The notes: generated by a model from the letters alone, not told the origin. Numbered from the stretch's first letter, positions 49,577 to 61,159 are shown. The stretch: 64,000 nucleotides of DNA from Photorhabdus noenieputensis (GCF_018448935.1 NZ_RCWC01000033.1:1-64000), one strand, 5' to 3'. A program made the numbers and translations.

Positions 49577-51004
49577 TTATAGCATAACTTCATTTATCCA
49601 GCAGTGATGCATTCCCATTGGAATATGGTGCGGCAAACGTAATCTGCACGCCATTGAGAGATCATCAGCATTTAAAACTACGACATCTGTACAGTGCAAT
49701 TTTTCGACATAAACCTTAAAAATAAGCCAACCATCATCTTCTTTAACCGCACCCGGTTTGGCTACAAAAACAGGTTCTTCCGGAAAATCATTATCAAAAC
49801 TGTGGCTTAATACACTCTTATCAAAACAATCAAATTTAATTATTGATCTCCCTTCACTTTCAGAATCCCCCCAACAAACGAACCAGGCATATCTGTGCTG
49901 TCTACCACAGACTGTAGGGTTTATGGCTGGGAAATCAGTATTCCCCCTGAATAAAATTTCTTTATCAACATTCCCGGATGCAGTGCATAAAGTAAAACGA
50001 CAAAGTTCTGAACTATTATTTTTAAATATGTTCTGTGTAAATACTGGGAATGACCTCCAAAATGAGGCGTCGAAAATCACATTTCCATCGGCATCTTCAT
50101 AACCATTTGCGAAATGAAAAATAAATCCAGGAACTGCATCATAGAATTTCGCATCATGGCATTCTCTTGAAACTAAAAGAACCCGGCCATCTTCACTTTC
50201 ACGTGAATTCATGGATGCAAGGATGCTTTCATTGCCAATTACATTCCTCAACTTAAGATTGATATGCGGCCCACCTAAAAAAAATAAAAAGTAATTTTTT
50301 GTCACTATGAAATCATGAATTAAATACCTTTTCTTAAGCGGAATGTTGCGTATAACCATCATGTCGCCGGCACTGTCTATTTTGTATAGCGTCAACTTAG
50401 ATCCAATACCATATGTCACACCAAATCCATACAAATTATCATCGTTTGGTATTTTTTTAGGATGTGCTGTAAATGGTACTTCACGAAGGTTAAGTTTGGG
50501 AAGGAAAGAAAATCGTGCTCTTAGCTTTCCAGAAAAGTCATATTTTGAAATTGTCTCAAGAGTTACCGGATTAATTAAATGTGGCATCCCTCCTTCCCAT
50601 AACGCCAGAAGTTTATGAGAGTGATACACAATATTTGTATTTGCTGGATTTTTAATAATAAAAAATCTCATCCTGAGTTTTAGTTTTCTGGGGACTGTTC
50701 CAATCGAGCGATACAGTAACCTTTGAGCTTCTTCCTCTTTTAAATATTCCTTTGTTAACACATGTCTGTTTCTATAGAATATCCCATTATCACTGAACGT
50801 TATTTTAAATATCATCCCATCCCCATCAAATGGATGATTATAATATTCGTCTCCTCTATGCAGGCGACCGGGACCAATTCTAAAGAAAGTACCTTTTAAC
50901 TCTGAAGGAACCTCTCCCTCAATAGGAACTAATTTTGAATCAAGTTCCTCCAACTGAGATTGAAAGGGGTTAATATGGTTTTTCGAGAATACAACGTTGC
51001 TCAA
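49577..51004 (-). CDS. Carotenoid cleavage oxygenase at the head of the crt operon
   Basis: 475 residues, the full size of the RPE65/apocarotenoid oxygenase family. All four iron-binding histidines are in place: His181 (TAHPK), His230 (LIHDF), His297 (FHFANGYED) and His466 (GMHHCW), along with second-sphere Glu in PEEPVFV (about 409). N-terminal GTFFRIGPG and HPFDGDGMIFKI are typical. It should cleave a carotenoid, with beta-carotene made by the same operon as the obvious substrate; central cleavage would give retinal, eccentric cleavage apocarotenals. The gene is far more AT-rich and has different codon use from crtYIB, so it was probably added later. No rhodopsin gene is in the window. Confidence 0.85.
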   Translation of the reverse strand: MSNVVFSKNHINPFQSQLEELDSKLVPIEGEVPSELKGTFFRIGPGRLHRGDEYYNHPFDGDGMIFKITFSDNGIFYRNRHVLTKEYLKEEEAQRLLYRSIGTVPRKLKLRMRFFIIKNPANTNIVYHSHKLLALWEGGMPHLINPVTLETISKYDFSGKLRARFSFLPKLNLREVPFTAHPKKIPNDDNLYGFGVTYGIGSKLTLYKIDSAGDMMVIRNIPLKKRYLIHDFIVTKNYFLFFLGGPHINLKLRNVIGNESILASMNSRESEDGRVLLVSRECHDAKFYDAVPGFIFHFANGYEDADGNVIFDASFWRSFPVFTQNIFKNNSSELCRFTLCTASGNVDKEILFRGNTDFPAINPTVCGRQHRYAWFVCWGDSESEGRSIIKFDCFDKSVLSHSFDNDFPEEPVFVAKPGAVKEDDGWLIFKVYVEKLHCTDVVVLNADDLSMACRLRLPHHIPMGMHHCWINEVML

Positions 51005-51488
51005 GTCTTCACCTCTATATTTCCAACCGAATAATAGGTAATGATTTAATACCGGAGCTCTATAAGAAGATATAACTATACTAAAATAACAGTACTGTAT
51101 TGAAGATGAACAGAACTATTTTTTTCCAAAGGGATTTTTGTAACTGAAATCACGAGGAAGAATTTTTCTATAACTATAAACAGTAACACACCTTTGGTGT
51201 GATGGCGTACATGTAGAAGGGTGACTGAAACATTAGGAGTAACGCCAGATAAACGTGTACTCAGGCTTGGAACATGAGAGAGTGCAAGCATGAACTGTTC
51301 CCCAAATGTTGGACACCAACCCGTACATAGGGAGACAGTTTAAAAATGGAAGGTTTATGTATACCTTATAGATTTCAAGATGCATCGCGGCGGCAAGGGA
51401 GCGAATCCCCGGGAGCATAGAAAACTATGTGACCGGGGTGAGTGAGTACAGCCAACAAAGAGGCAACTTGAAAGATGACGGGTATATA
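51005..51488. other. Promoter region of the crt operon, with ERIC copy 4
   Basis: Holds the ERIC element at 51360-51486. The 350 bases before the oxygenase start are AT-rich; the small open frames there have no support. The crt promoter presumably lies at about 51010-51150. Confidence 0.5.
51360..51486 (+). repeat. ERIC element, copy 4
   Basis: 127 bp from TATACCT to GGGTATA, core GCGAATCCCCGGGAGCATAG and CTATGTGACCGGGGTGAGTG. It ends two bases before the stop codon of the next minus-strand gene. Confidence 0.9.
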
Positions 51489-51818
51489 TTACAAAATATC
51501 GATCAAACCAAGATCATTGCTTAATGTCGTGCCACTAATATTATAGCTGGCAAGTACTTGGCTTCCTTTTTTGTATAAAAAAGCTTTACGGGCTTCATTA
51601 TCATTTCCCCATACTACAAACACATGCATAAAAACTATTGAGCCATCAGGAACTCCAAGATCGCCAGGGTCAACAGTATCTGTTAATCCAAGAGTAATAT
51701 TATTACCTTGTTTACTTAAATGCTTTTCGCCGTCGCCATCCATATAACTAAATTGGATTCTTGCAACAAATCCACCTGAATTTTTAAGACTCATCTTGCC
51801 AATTTCTTGTAATGTCAT
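51489..51818 (-). CDS. Small unknown protein, paralogue of the broken copy at 55235
   Basis: 109 residues from the ATG at 51818, five bases after AAGGAGA. No signal peptide, TM or known motif. Features: MSLKNSGGFVARIQFSYMDGDGEKHLSK with an acidic turn (DGDGE) that could bind calcium, GVPDGSIVFMHVFVVWGNDNEARKAFLY, and GTTLSNDLGLIDIL. The alternating hydrophobic pattern suggests a beta-sandwich. A second copy 3.4 kb away, about 70% alike by eye, is interrupted by a nonsense codon. I do not recognise the family; small secreted or inclusion proteins of Photorhabdus are a possible class. Confidence 0.65.
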   Translation of the reverse strand: MTLQEIGKMSLKNSGGFVARIQFSYMDGDGEKHLSKQGNNITLGLTDTVDPGDLGVPDGSIVFMHVFVVWGNDNEARKAFLYKKGSQVLASYNISGTTLSNDLGLIDIL

Positions 51819-52654
51819 TACAGTCTCCTTTTGAGAAAAAATTAATAACATTTAGCTATTCAATTACATAAGCCGTCTAAGATATGTTAAATAAAAGTAA
51901 ATCTTAATCTGTGAAATAAATAACACATTAAAACCACTAGGACAAATAATTGTTATGTGTGTTTTATAAAAAACAAAAATTATTTTAACAAGGACTAAAA
52001 TGAGTAATTTTCTTTCATTAGATATGTAATATGGTTCCTATTTTTTCTTTACAACACAATAAAATGAGATATTTATTTTTATACAACATGACTTTATTGT
52101 TTTGATTAGTAATAATTTCAATTTATAATGCTTAGTGGTTTTGCATGGTAATTGCAACATAATTACACCGTGAGTAAATAATTTCGTGTTTCTTTAATAA
52201 CTTATTAGATGTTTTATATCCTGATCTTTTCTCGGTAGATTATCTCATTGGTTTATGACAATGATTTATTTCTTAACATTTAATTAAAGTCTGTATATTT
52301 GCATAATAAGCTAAAATGACTTTATCTAAAATTATAAGATAATTTTTTAATTTAAAAATAATTCATTAGGTGTTTAATATCCTAATTCCTGATGTGGGAG
52401 ATTATTCAGTTTATTCATAACGAATCTTATTTTCCATTTTGTCACCGATAAAAAGTTTGTTCCTAATATCTTCTTCCCTTATTAAGCTATTCGAGTAACT
52501 CCTCATAAAGTTGTTGCAAGATTTGGTGGGATGCCGCTGGAGAACGCACTTCAAACCAGCGGCCTGCTCTACAGGATTGGCCCAAGGTAAATAGGGAAAA
52601 AATTTCTTTACTACCTTGTTAACCTAGGGCTTTTTGTCTGAATTCGTATGTAAT
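51819..52654. other. Long AT-rich gap with one hairpin
   Basis: No supported gene in 836 bases. At 52532-52564 GCCGCTGG and CCAGCGGC form an 8-bp stem with a 17-base loop, possibly a relative of the short hairpin repeats near 43756 and 54951. Confidence 0.5.
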
Positions 52655-53503
52655 TTATTGATTATCAGAACAAGTTCCCTTCAATACGTTGGCATGATAT
52701 GCGATATGCTCGCCGATAAAACTGGCGACGAAATAGTAGCTATGATCATAACCGGTGCGTAGGTTCAGCGTGTAGGAATGCCCACTGTTTTCGCATACAT
52801 TCTTCAACAGCTCAGGACGTAATTGCTCTTCAAGAAATGGGTCGTCGGTACCGATATCAATTAGCATATGCAATGATTTGGCACTATTGGTTAGCAGCTC
52901 GATTGTGTCATAGGCTTTCCATGTGTCACGATCTTCGCCCAGATAAGCACGAAAAGCTTTTTCTCCCCAAGGAACCTGAGAGGGAGCAACAATCGGTGAA
53001 AAGGCCGATACGCTGTGGTAACGATCTGGATTGCGTAGCGCGATCATCAGTGCGCCATGACCGCCCATAGAATGACCACTGATGGCCCGAGCGGTTGTTA
53101 CCGGAAAGTGTGCTTCGATCAGTATTGGTAGCTCTGACACCACATAATCATACATGCGATAGTGCGGTGCCCAAGGATCTTGTGTTGCGTTGAGGTAAAA
53201 ACCGGCTCCCTGACCCAAATCATAGGCGTCATCATCTGCAACTTTCTCACCGCGAGGGCTGGTATCTGGGGCGACAAGGATAATACCCTGTTCGGCTGCG
53301 TAGCGTTGAGCTCCCGCTTTTGTGATGAAATTCTGTTCATTACATGTTAAGCCTGAGAGCCAATACAGCACCGGTAATTTTTGATGTTCAGCCTGAGGAG
53401 GAAGGTAGACTGCAAAATTCATGGTACAGCCAAGCACGGTCGATTCATGCTGATAAACATCCTGCCATCCCCCAAAACAAGCGTGGCGTTCAATCCTCTC
53501 CAT
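52655..53503 (-). CDS. frmB: S-formylglutathione hydrolase
   Basis: 282 residues. Esterase-D-type alpha/beta hydrolase: LPVLYWLSGLTCNEQNF, DTSPRGEKVADDDAYDLGQGAGFYLNATQDPW, nucleophile Ser in SGHSMGGHGALMIALRNPD, Asp in IDIGTDDPFLEEQL and His in GYDHSYYF. Releases formate and glutathione from S-formylglutathione, the step after frmA. It follows frmA on the same strand after 120 bases. The E. coli paralogue YeiG is equally similar, so the gene name rests on the frmA neighbour. Confidence 0.93.
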   Translation of the reverse strand: MERIERHACFGGWQDVYQHESTVLGCTMNFAVYLPPQAEHQKLPVLYWLSGLTCNEQNFITKAGAQRYAAEQGIILVAPDTSPRGEKVADDDAYDLGQGAGFYLNATQDPWAPHYRMYDYVVSELPILIEAHFPVTTARAISGHSMGGHGALMIALRNPDRYHSVSAFSPIVAPSQVPWGEKAFRAYLGEDRDTWKAYDTIELLTNSAKSLHMLIDIGTDDPFLEEQLRPELLKNVCENSGHSYTLNLRTGYDHSYYFVASFIGEHIAYHANVLKGTCSDNQ

Positions 53504-53527
53504 TCTTTTTCCTCTCTGTAAAACTTA

Positions 53528-53555
53528 CAGGTTCACTCATTTGACGGTGAACCTG
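53528..53555 (-). terminator. Stem-loop between frmA and frmB
   Basis: CAGGTTCAC at 53528-53536 and GTGAACCTG at 53547-53555: perfect 9-bp stem in the 120-base gap. It may attenuate read-through from frmA to frmB. Confidence 0.55.
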
Positions 53556-53623
53556 AGGCTATCGTTTCCTGTTTTGTTAAAAACCGCTTATTACAGCATG
53601 GTCTTTAACTCCCTTAGAACAGC

Positions 53624-55234
<1,611 letters not shown>

Positions 55235-55564
55235 TTACGCAACATCGATCAAGCCGAGATAATTATTTAATGTCGTACCATTGATAACATAACTCGCAGT
55301 CAATTGACTTCCTTTTTTGTATAAAAAAGTTTGACGAGCTTCATTATCATTTCCCCATACTACAGACACATGCATAAAAATCATTGCCCCATCAGGAACA
55401 CCAAGAGCGCTTGGGTCAGCAGTTTTTGTTGCGCCAAGATTAATATCATTACCTTTATTACTTAAATGCTTTTCACCGTCGCCATCCATATAACTAAATT
55501 AGATTCTAGCAATAAATCCACCTGAGTTTTTAAGACTCATCTTTCCAATTTCTTGTAATGCCAT
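55235..55564 (-). pseudogene. Second copy of the small unknown protein, with a nonsense codon
   Basis: From the ATG at 55564 the frame reads MALQEIGKMSLKNSGGFIARI then TAA (55499-55501) where the intact copy has CAA (Gln), and continues as FSYMDGDGEKHLSNKGNDIN to the normal end. A single base change thus breaks the 109-residue protein. Translation could restart at the Met of MDGDGE, giving 84 residues, but the start has no ribosome site. The N-terminus differs from the 51489 copy by one residue over the first 19. Confidence 0.75.
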
Positions 55565-56080
55565 AACAGTCTCCTATTGGTATTTTGGAGAAAACAAAAA
55601 TCATCTTAATTAGCACGAAAAATAAGTAATTTTTTTGTTAGGTGTTTAATATAGTCACCATTTTTTCTTTATAATGCCAATCTAATGAGATATTTTTTAT
55701 ATAATAATATTTTCATTTTTTTGATTGGTATGGTGATACCGCTGTGCTGTGGGTTGCGCAGAAGGCCAGCTCCACTGCTCGTTGGGTTTTATCTTGATCT
55801 TTTGGTTAAGTAACCAGAGGATGGCAACCGTCTCGTGTAGTTGTTCCGGAATATTTCAGCATAAAACTGCTTTTCTGTGGAGAAAGCTCGCTCAGTGGTT
55901 TTTAGCCCCGACAACATCATACGCTCCCGCAGTTACTGGCTGAATGGATTTGTTGATCTGTATCTCCTACACCCATCAAGGTTAAAAAAATTTCATTTTT
56001 TAACGTAAAAAAGATACTATTCGTTTAAAAATACGTAATTTATTACGTAAATTCAATACTAAGTTAGCCAGGAAGCAAGC
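55565..56080. other. Gap upstream of dndB
   Basis: 516 bases. The first part is AT-rich. 55740-55960 has a higher-GC stretch with broken frames on both strands, probably a gene remnant I cannot name. The operator palindrome for dndB lies at 56032-56049. Confidence 0.4.
56032..56049 (+). promoter_or_regulatory. Palindrome before dndB, likely DndB operator
   Basis: TACGTAATTTATTACGTA, a perfect palindrome with 8-bp arms, 31 bases before the dndB start. It fits the TACG-N10-CGTA form reported for the DndB binding site in front of the Salmonella dptBCDE operon. This would let DndB repress its own operon. Confidence 0.8.
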
Positions 56081-57166
56081 ATGGTATATTTTGATACAGA
56101 CTATTTCTACTCATTCCCCGCAGTGCGTGGTGTTCAGGCTGGACGACCGTTCTATATCGCCACTTGCCCGATGCGCATTATTCCTAAGATTTTCAGTTTT
56201 GATGAGAATGAAGTGCCTCCTGAATTACGAGCACAACGTACACTGAACAAAGCTCGTATCCCTGAGATGGTTCGTTACTTGCTTGAAAATCCGAGGGACT
56301 ATGTATTCTCGGCCTTAACTGCATCTATAGCTGTTGATGTACAGTTTGATGAATTTCCGAGGTCTAACAACCTCGGGACATTGCGTGTTCCCATGGAAGC
56401 ACAAATTTTAATCAATGATGGTCAGCACCGTCGTAAAGCGATTGAGGATGCATTGGAAGAGCGCCCTGAGTTAGGACAGGATAATATTCCGGTCCTGTTT
56501 TTTGTGGATGAAGGGCTTAAACGAAGCCAACAAATGTTTGCTGATCTGAATAAATACGCCATCAGACCAAGCCCTTCGCTTTCAACACTTTACGACCACC
56601 GGGATATTAGCTCAAACCTAGCTCGTTATCTGGCAATGTCTGTAGAACCCTTTATTGGATTAACAGAGCTAGAAAAGTCCAGCATAAGCACATTGTCTAA
56701 TAAATTGTTTACATTGAGTAGCATTAAACAAGCTACCCGAGCTCTGTTAGGGCGAGACCCCAGAGATAGTGATATTGAAGAAAGCACCCACATTGCTACT
56801 CTATACTGGCAGACCATTTTTCAGGTTATGCCTGACTGGCAACTTGCAGCCAAAAAAGAAGTGTCTCCGGCACAGTTACGCCAAGAATTTGTTCATGCGC
56901 ATGGTATCGGCCTCCAAGCTCTGGGGTTACTGGGACGTAGCTTGCTACTTGAAGCACCGGAGGACTGGCAACACAAAATCACCAGTCTTAAATTATTTGA
57001 CTGGCGTAAAAGTAATCCCGAACTAATCAAGCGTGCGATGCAACACGGAAAACTAAGTAAAACCAATACCGCTATTCAGCTAACCTGCAATGCGCTGAAA
57101 ACCGCACTTTCACTCCCTCTTACTCCGGAAGAGCAAGAGCTCGAAGCTCAAATGGTTGTCTCATGA
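56081..57166 (+). CDS. dndB: DndB (DGQHR-domain regulator of phosphorothioation)
   Basis: 361 residues. DGQHR signature INDGQHRRKAIEDALEE (about 112) in a ParB-like fold, plus FADLNKYAIRPS and LYDHRD which are typical of DndB. In other dnd systems DndB represses the operon and limits the density of phosphorothioate sites. It overlaps dndC by four bases. Higher GC and more regular codon use than the accessory genes nearby. Confidence 0.95.
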   Translation: MVYFDTDYFYSFPAVRGVQAGRPFYIATCPMRIIPKIFSFDENEVPPELRAQRTLNKARIPEMVRYLLENPRDYVFSALTASIAVDVQFDEFPRSNNLGTLRVPMEAQILINDGQHRRKAIEDALEERPELGQDNIPVLFFVDEGLKRSQQMFADLNKYAIRPSPSLSTLYDHRDISSNLARYLAMSVEPFIGLTELEKSSISTLSNKLFTLSSIKQATRALLGRDPRDSDIEESTHIATLYWQTIFQVMPDWQLAAKKEVSPAQLRQEFVHAHGIGLQALGLLGRSLLLEAPEDWQHKITSLKLFDWRKSNPELIKRAMQHGKLSKTNTAIQLTCNALKTALSLPLTPEEQELEAQMVVS

Positions 57167-58785
57167 GTAAACTGATTCAAGCCCACGATCTGGGTGATTT
57201 TGAAGATTTTATTAACGATGAAAAATTTGCCGGACGACCTCTGGCAGAATATGTTTCCGAAGTGCAACGCATCTATTGTACAGACAAACGTCCATGGGTA
57301 ATTGGTTATAGTGGTGGGAAAGACTCCAGTGCAGTTATAACACTGGTTTATCTGGCATTGTTGGGGCTTCCACCAGAAATGCGCAATAAAGATGTTTTTG
57401 TTGTGTCATCAGATACATTGGTGGAAACACCTGTTGTAGTCGATTTGATCAAGAAAACTATGCAACAAATAGAGTCGGGAGCAAGACGAGATGGGCTACC
57501 GATAACGCAACATCCAGTCATGCCGAAAACTAATGAAACATTCTGGGTTAACCTACTTGGTAAAGGCTATCCAGCACCGACCCGCAGTTTCCGCTGGTGT
57601 ACTGAGCGCATGAAAATCAATCCGGTAAGTGATTTTATTAAAGAGAAAGTCAGCCAATTTGATGAAGTTATCGTTGTTTTGGGGTCTCGCAGTAGTGAAA
57701 GTGCATCGCGTGCACAGGTTATCGCAAAACACAAAATTGATGGTTCTCGCCTTGCTCGGCATACTACTCTGCCTAACGCATTCATCTATACGCCTATCGA
57801 CACTTGGGATGTGGAAGATGTATGGAAATTACTGCGAGGCGCATACCGCTATGCACCAGACGACATTGAAGAGTGGGAAAGCCCATGGGGGGGGAATAAT
57901 CGTCCTTTGTGGACTTTATACATGGATTCTTCCGCGCAAGGTGAGTGTCCCTTAGTGATTGATGATAGTACTCCTTCATGTGGGAATTCTCGCTTTGGTT
58001 GCTGGACATGCACAGTTGTAACAAAAGATAAAGCAATGGAAAGCCTAATCCAGAATGGAGAAGATTGGATGATGCCCTTGCTCAAATTCCGCGATCTATT
58101 GGCTTTTACTACCGATCCTGAGCAAAAGGATACTTTCCGCAATTATAAGCGTAGAACAGGTAAAGTTAGTTATCAGTATGCAAAGGAAGGTGAGGATTTT
58201 AGTGCGGAACGCAAGCATGTACCTGGGCCTTATTGGTTGAAATACCGGCAACAGTGGCTGAAAGAACTACTGGGAATTGAGCGTGATTTAAACGCTAAGG
58301 GATATCAAATTACCCTAATTACAGAACCTGAACTTCACGCTATTCGACAAGAATGGTTGAAAGATCCCAATGAGCCTGACTGGTACGATTCATTACCAGG
58401 TATCTATCGCTATGTATATCAACGTGATTTAGATTGGGTTATTGATGACCAATCTCGTTTTGATGCTAGTGATGCTGATTTACTGGTACAAATAGCACAG
58501 GGATTTGATGTTGTACCTGAGATGGTGATGAAGCTGATTGAGCTGGAAGTTTCAATGGAAGGATTGAGCCGACGTCAGGGGATTTTTGATAAATTAGGCA
58601 ACATCTTGAAGCAGGACTGGGGAAGCTTGGAAGAGATACAACAGAAGCAGGCAACATTACAGAAACGCAATGAACGTGATATTCATCAGGAAGAAGTACA
58701 AAAACTTGAAGCTGAACTTCAAGTTTTGCAGCGCAGAATTATAGCTGCTGGAGAATTATCTATGCACACTAATGAGGTAAAATAG
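57163..58785 (+). CDS. dndC: DndC (PAPS-reductase-fold sulfur transfer ATPase)
   Basis: 540 residues. PP-loop GYSGGKDSSAV (about 48-58) of ATP pyrophosphatases and conserved cysteine cluster (SFRWCTERMKI; CGNSRFGCWTCTVV) that should hold the iron-sulfur site. It activates the DNA phosphate for sulfur insertion. Sulfur is delivered by a cysteine desulfurase; no dndA is in the window, so IscS is expected to serve as in other gammaproteobacterial operons. Confidence 0.96.
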   Translation: MSKLIQAHDLGDFEDFINDEKFAGRPLAEYVSEVQRIYCTDKRPWVIGYSGGKDSSAVITLVYLALLGLPPEMRNKDVFVVSSDTLVETPVVVDLIKKTMQQIESGARRDGLPITQHPVMPKTNETFWVNLLGKGYPAPTRSFRWCTERMKINPVSDFIKEKVSQFDEVIVVLGSRSSESASRAQVIAKHKIDGSRLARHTTLPNAFIYTPIDTWDVEDVWKLLRGAYRYAPDDIEEWESPWGGNNRPLWTLYMDSSAQGECPLVIDDSTPSCGNSRFGCWTCTVVTKDKAMESLIQNGEDWMMPLLKFRDLLAFTTDPEQKDTFRNYKRRTGKVSYQYAKEGEDFSAERKHVPGPYWLKYRQQWLKELLGIERDLNAKGYQITLITEPELHAIRQEWLKDPNEPDWYDSLPGIYRYVYQRDLDWVIDDQSRFDASDADLLVQIAQGFDVVPEMVMKLIELEVSMEGLSRRQGIFDKLGNILKQDWGSLEEIQQKQATLQKRNERDIHQEEVQKLEAELQVLQRRIIAAGELSMHTNEVK

Positions 58786-58786
58786 A

Positions 58787-60787
58787 GTGTTAATTAAGCA
58801 ATTGGTGCTGCATAATTTCCGGGTATTCAATGGTACTCATATTGTCGATTTGGCTCCCAGAAAGCGTCCTAACGACAGTAATAATCGCCCTATTGTGTTG
58901 TTTGGCGGTTTAAATGGTGCTGGGAAAACATCAATTCTGACAGCTATCAGGTTAGCTTTGTATGGCCGACTGGCGTTTGGCCATGCAGTCCAGCAACAAG
59001 AGTATATCGAACAGCTTAGTGCTTTGATTCATAAAGGGGCTGACTGTATTCAAAACCCAGAAGAAGCATCAGTAGAGCTGACTTTTACTTATAATAAAGG
59101 TGGCAAAGAAGCTGAATTTACTGTAACTCGTACATGGCAAAAAGGTAAAAAAGATCGTCTTGTTCTACAACAAGATGAGCATATACTCAGTGAAATGAAT
59201 TACGAACAATGCCAAGGGTTTTTGAACGAATTAATCCCTCATGGTATTGCCGATCTTTTCTTTTTTGACGGAGAGAAAATTGCAGAACTGGCAGAAGATG
59301 AATCTGGCAACATCTTACGTACTGCTGTGCGCCGCCTGCTGGGACTAGATCTCATTGCTAAACTTCGCAATGATTTAGTTATATTTGTAAAGCGTCAACA
59401 GTCCAATCAATTAGATGGTACTGATCAACAGCAACTTATGGCACTGGAAACTCAAATTAAAGAGTTATCCCTCCGGACGGAAAAGTATCTGGAAAATGCA
59501 GATTTTGTTAAGGCTCGCATTGAGTTACTAACCAAAGATATCACTCGATATGAAGGTTTGCTAAATGCACAAGGCGGTGCTTTCGCACAAACTAAGGCAC
59601 AGGAAAAACATAAAGTTGAAACATTGTTAAAAGAAAAGGATCACCTTGAGAAAGTCTTACGCCAGGAATGTGACGGCTTGCTGCCCTATGCTTTAGCACC
59701 ACGGATATTGTCCAGGTTACTTAAACAAATTTCTGATGAAGCAAAAATCAAGCAGGCGAAGAGTTTCGAAAAAGAGCTTGTTAAGTTTTTGGAGCAACTT
59801 AAGCAAGATATCGCTTTACGATCCAGTACTACTAGCAAAATTGCTGTTGAAGCTATCACGGATAATTTGCATGATTATATGTCTGCCAAACCTAACGGAG
59901 ATTTATTGTTTGATATCTCTGAACGTGAAGCAGGCATGCTACAGCAGTCTATTGAACAAGGTAGTAAAAAGGCATGGAAAAGGTTTGATCTTTATAGAAA
60001 CCAACTGGCCGATATTGAGCAGCAACTGGAACAAGCGGCTGCTAATATTGCTCGGGCACCAGAAGATGATCAATTGATTGATATTTTTCAGAAACTACGC
60101 GAATTTGATCAGCAACGTGAAGCTCAGCGTCAAAAATATTGTTCGTTACTGGAAGAGGCTAAAAGAACAAAACAGCAACAGCTGGATTATGTCCGTCGAG
60201 TACAAAAAGTACATGACATTGCCCGTACTCAACATGGTCTTTCCAGTGCATTTAAAAATGCGCAAGAAACTATTAATTTGCTTAATTGCTACAGCGACGT
60301 TTTGACACAAGCACGAGTAAAAACACTCACAAAAAACTTCGAAGTTGCTTATCAGAAACTAGCTCGTAAAGAGGACTTACAACTTCATGCTCACATCAAT
60401 TCGGATACCTTTGATGTTGAATTAGTGGATGAAAATAAGTCGATTATTAATCGTAAATCTCTCTCTGCGGGAGAAAAACAAATCTACGCTATCGCGATTC
60501 TCGAAGCACTAGCTAAAACGTCTGGACGAGACCTACCTGTCATTATAGATACCCCTTTGGGGCGTCTTGATTCTAAGCATAGGGATAAATTGATTAATTA
60601 CTACTTTCCTTATGCCAGTCATCAAGTAGTATTATTGTCCACTGATACAGAAGTCGATGAACGTTACTTTGTCGATCAGCTGCGTGATGATATTTCGCAT
60701 GCGTATGAGATTATATTTAATGCCCACACTAAATCATCTTCTCTAAAACCTGGCTATTTCTGGAAATTGACTAAGGAGGTCATATGA
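58787..60787 (+). CDS. dndD: DndD (SMC/RecF-like ATPase of phosphorothioation)
   Basis: 666 residues from the GTG at 58787 with GAGGT eight bases upstream. Walker A FGGLNGAGKTSILT (about 40-53), a long coiled-coil centre (about 210-480) and the distal signature SLSAGEKQIYAIAILEAL with Walker B VIIDTPLGRLD. DNA nicking or bending for sulfur insertion is proposed for this subunit. One base separates it from dndC and ATGA overlaps join it to dndE. Confidence 0.95.
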   Translation: MLIKQLVLHNFRVFNGTHIVDLAPRKRPNDSNNRPIVLFGGLNGAGKTSILTAIRLALYGRLAFGHAVQQQEYIEQLSALIHKGADCIQNPEEASVELTFTYNKGGKEAEFTVTRTWQKGKKDRLVLQQDEHILSEMNYEQCQGFLNELIPHGIADLFFFDGEKIAELAEDESGNILRTAVRRLLGLDLIAKLRNDLVIFVKRQQSNQLDGTDQQQLMALETQIKELSLRTEKYLENADFVKARIELLTKDITRYEGLLNAQGGAFAQTKAQEKHKVETLLKEKDHLEKVLRQECDGLLPYALAPRILSRLLKQISDEAKIKQAKSFEKELVKFLEQLKQDIALRSSTTSKIAVEAITDNLHDYMSAKPNGDLLFDISEREAGMLQQSIEQGSKKAWKRFDLYRNQLADIEQQLEQAAANIARAPEDDQLIDIFQKLREFDQQREAQRQKYCSLLEEAKRTKQQQLDYVRRVQKVHDIARTQHGLSSAFKNAQETINLLNCYSDVLTQARVKTLTKNFEVAYQKLARKEDLQLHAHINSDTFDVELVDENKSIINRKSLSAGEKQIYAIAILEALAKTSGRDLPVIIDTPLGRLDSKHRDKLINYYFPYASHQVVLLSTDTEVDERYFVDQLRDDISHAYEIIFNAHTKSSSLKPGYFWKLTKEVI

Positions 60788-61146
60788 TGCTTCCTAATCG
60801 AATGCAACTTAGTCGCCAGACTGAAGATCAACTTAAGCGGTTGAAAATTTATACTGGTTTAACGCCCAATGTTTCTGCTCGTTTAGCTTTTTTCTGTTCA
60901 GTGGAAGGGGGATTCCGCTACTTTCCAGCAGGAGATAGCAAAAAGTTAGACGGTACATTAGTGCTAGATAAAATCACTTGGTTAGGTGAAACACTCCAAG
61001 TCACTGAGCTGGTATTGAAAATGCTTTATCCTCATTTGGAACAAAAAGAGTTAATTAAGGCATGGGCAGCACACATTGAGGATGGGATTGCCGCATTACG
61101 AAATTATCGTAGTTTAAGGGATTTTGTTCAGGGAATTTCTGCTTAG
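60784..61146 (+). CDS. dndE: DndE (nicked-DNA-binding subunit)
   Basis: 120 residues (two ATGs, 60784 and 60787). NRMQLSRQTEDQLKRLKIYTGLTPNVSARLAFF is the conserved first half of DndE, with several Lys/Arg expected to bind nicked double-stranded DNA. Last gene of the modification operon. dndFGH, the usual restriction genes, do not follow. Confidence 0.93.
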   Translation: MMLPNRMQLSRQTEDQLKRLKIYTGLTPNVSARLAFFCSVEGGFRYFPAGDSKKLDGTLVLDKITWLGETLQVTELVLKMLYPHLEQKELIKAWAAHIEDGIAALRNYRSLRDFVQGISA

Positions 61147-61159
61147 GTGTAGTTCAGTA

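Noticed and set aside
51233-51418. Minus-strand ORF over ERIC copy 4
   Set aside because: Product is the translation of the repeat, as with the copies at 15870 and 30992.
55749-55943. 64-residue plus-strand ORF upstream of dndB
   Set aside because: No ribosome site or homology; both strands here are broken and it is more likely remnant sequence.
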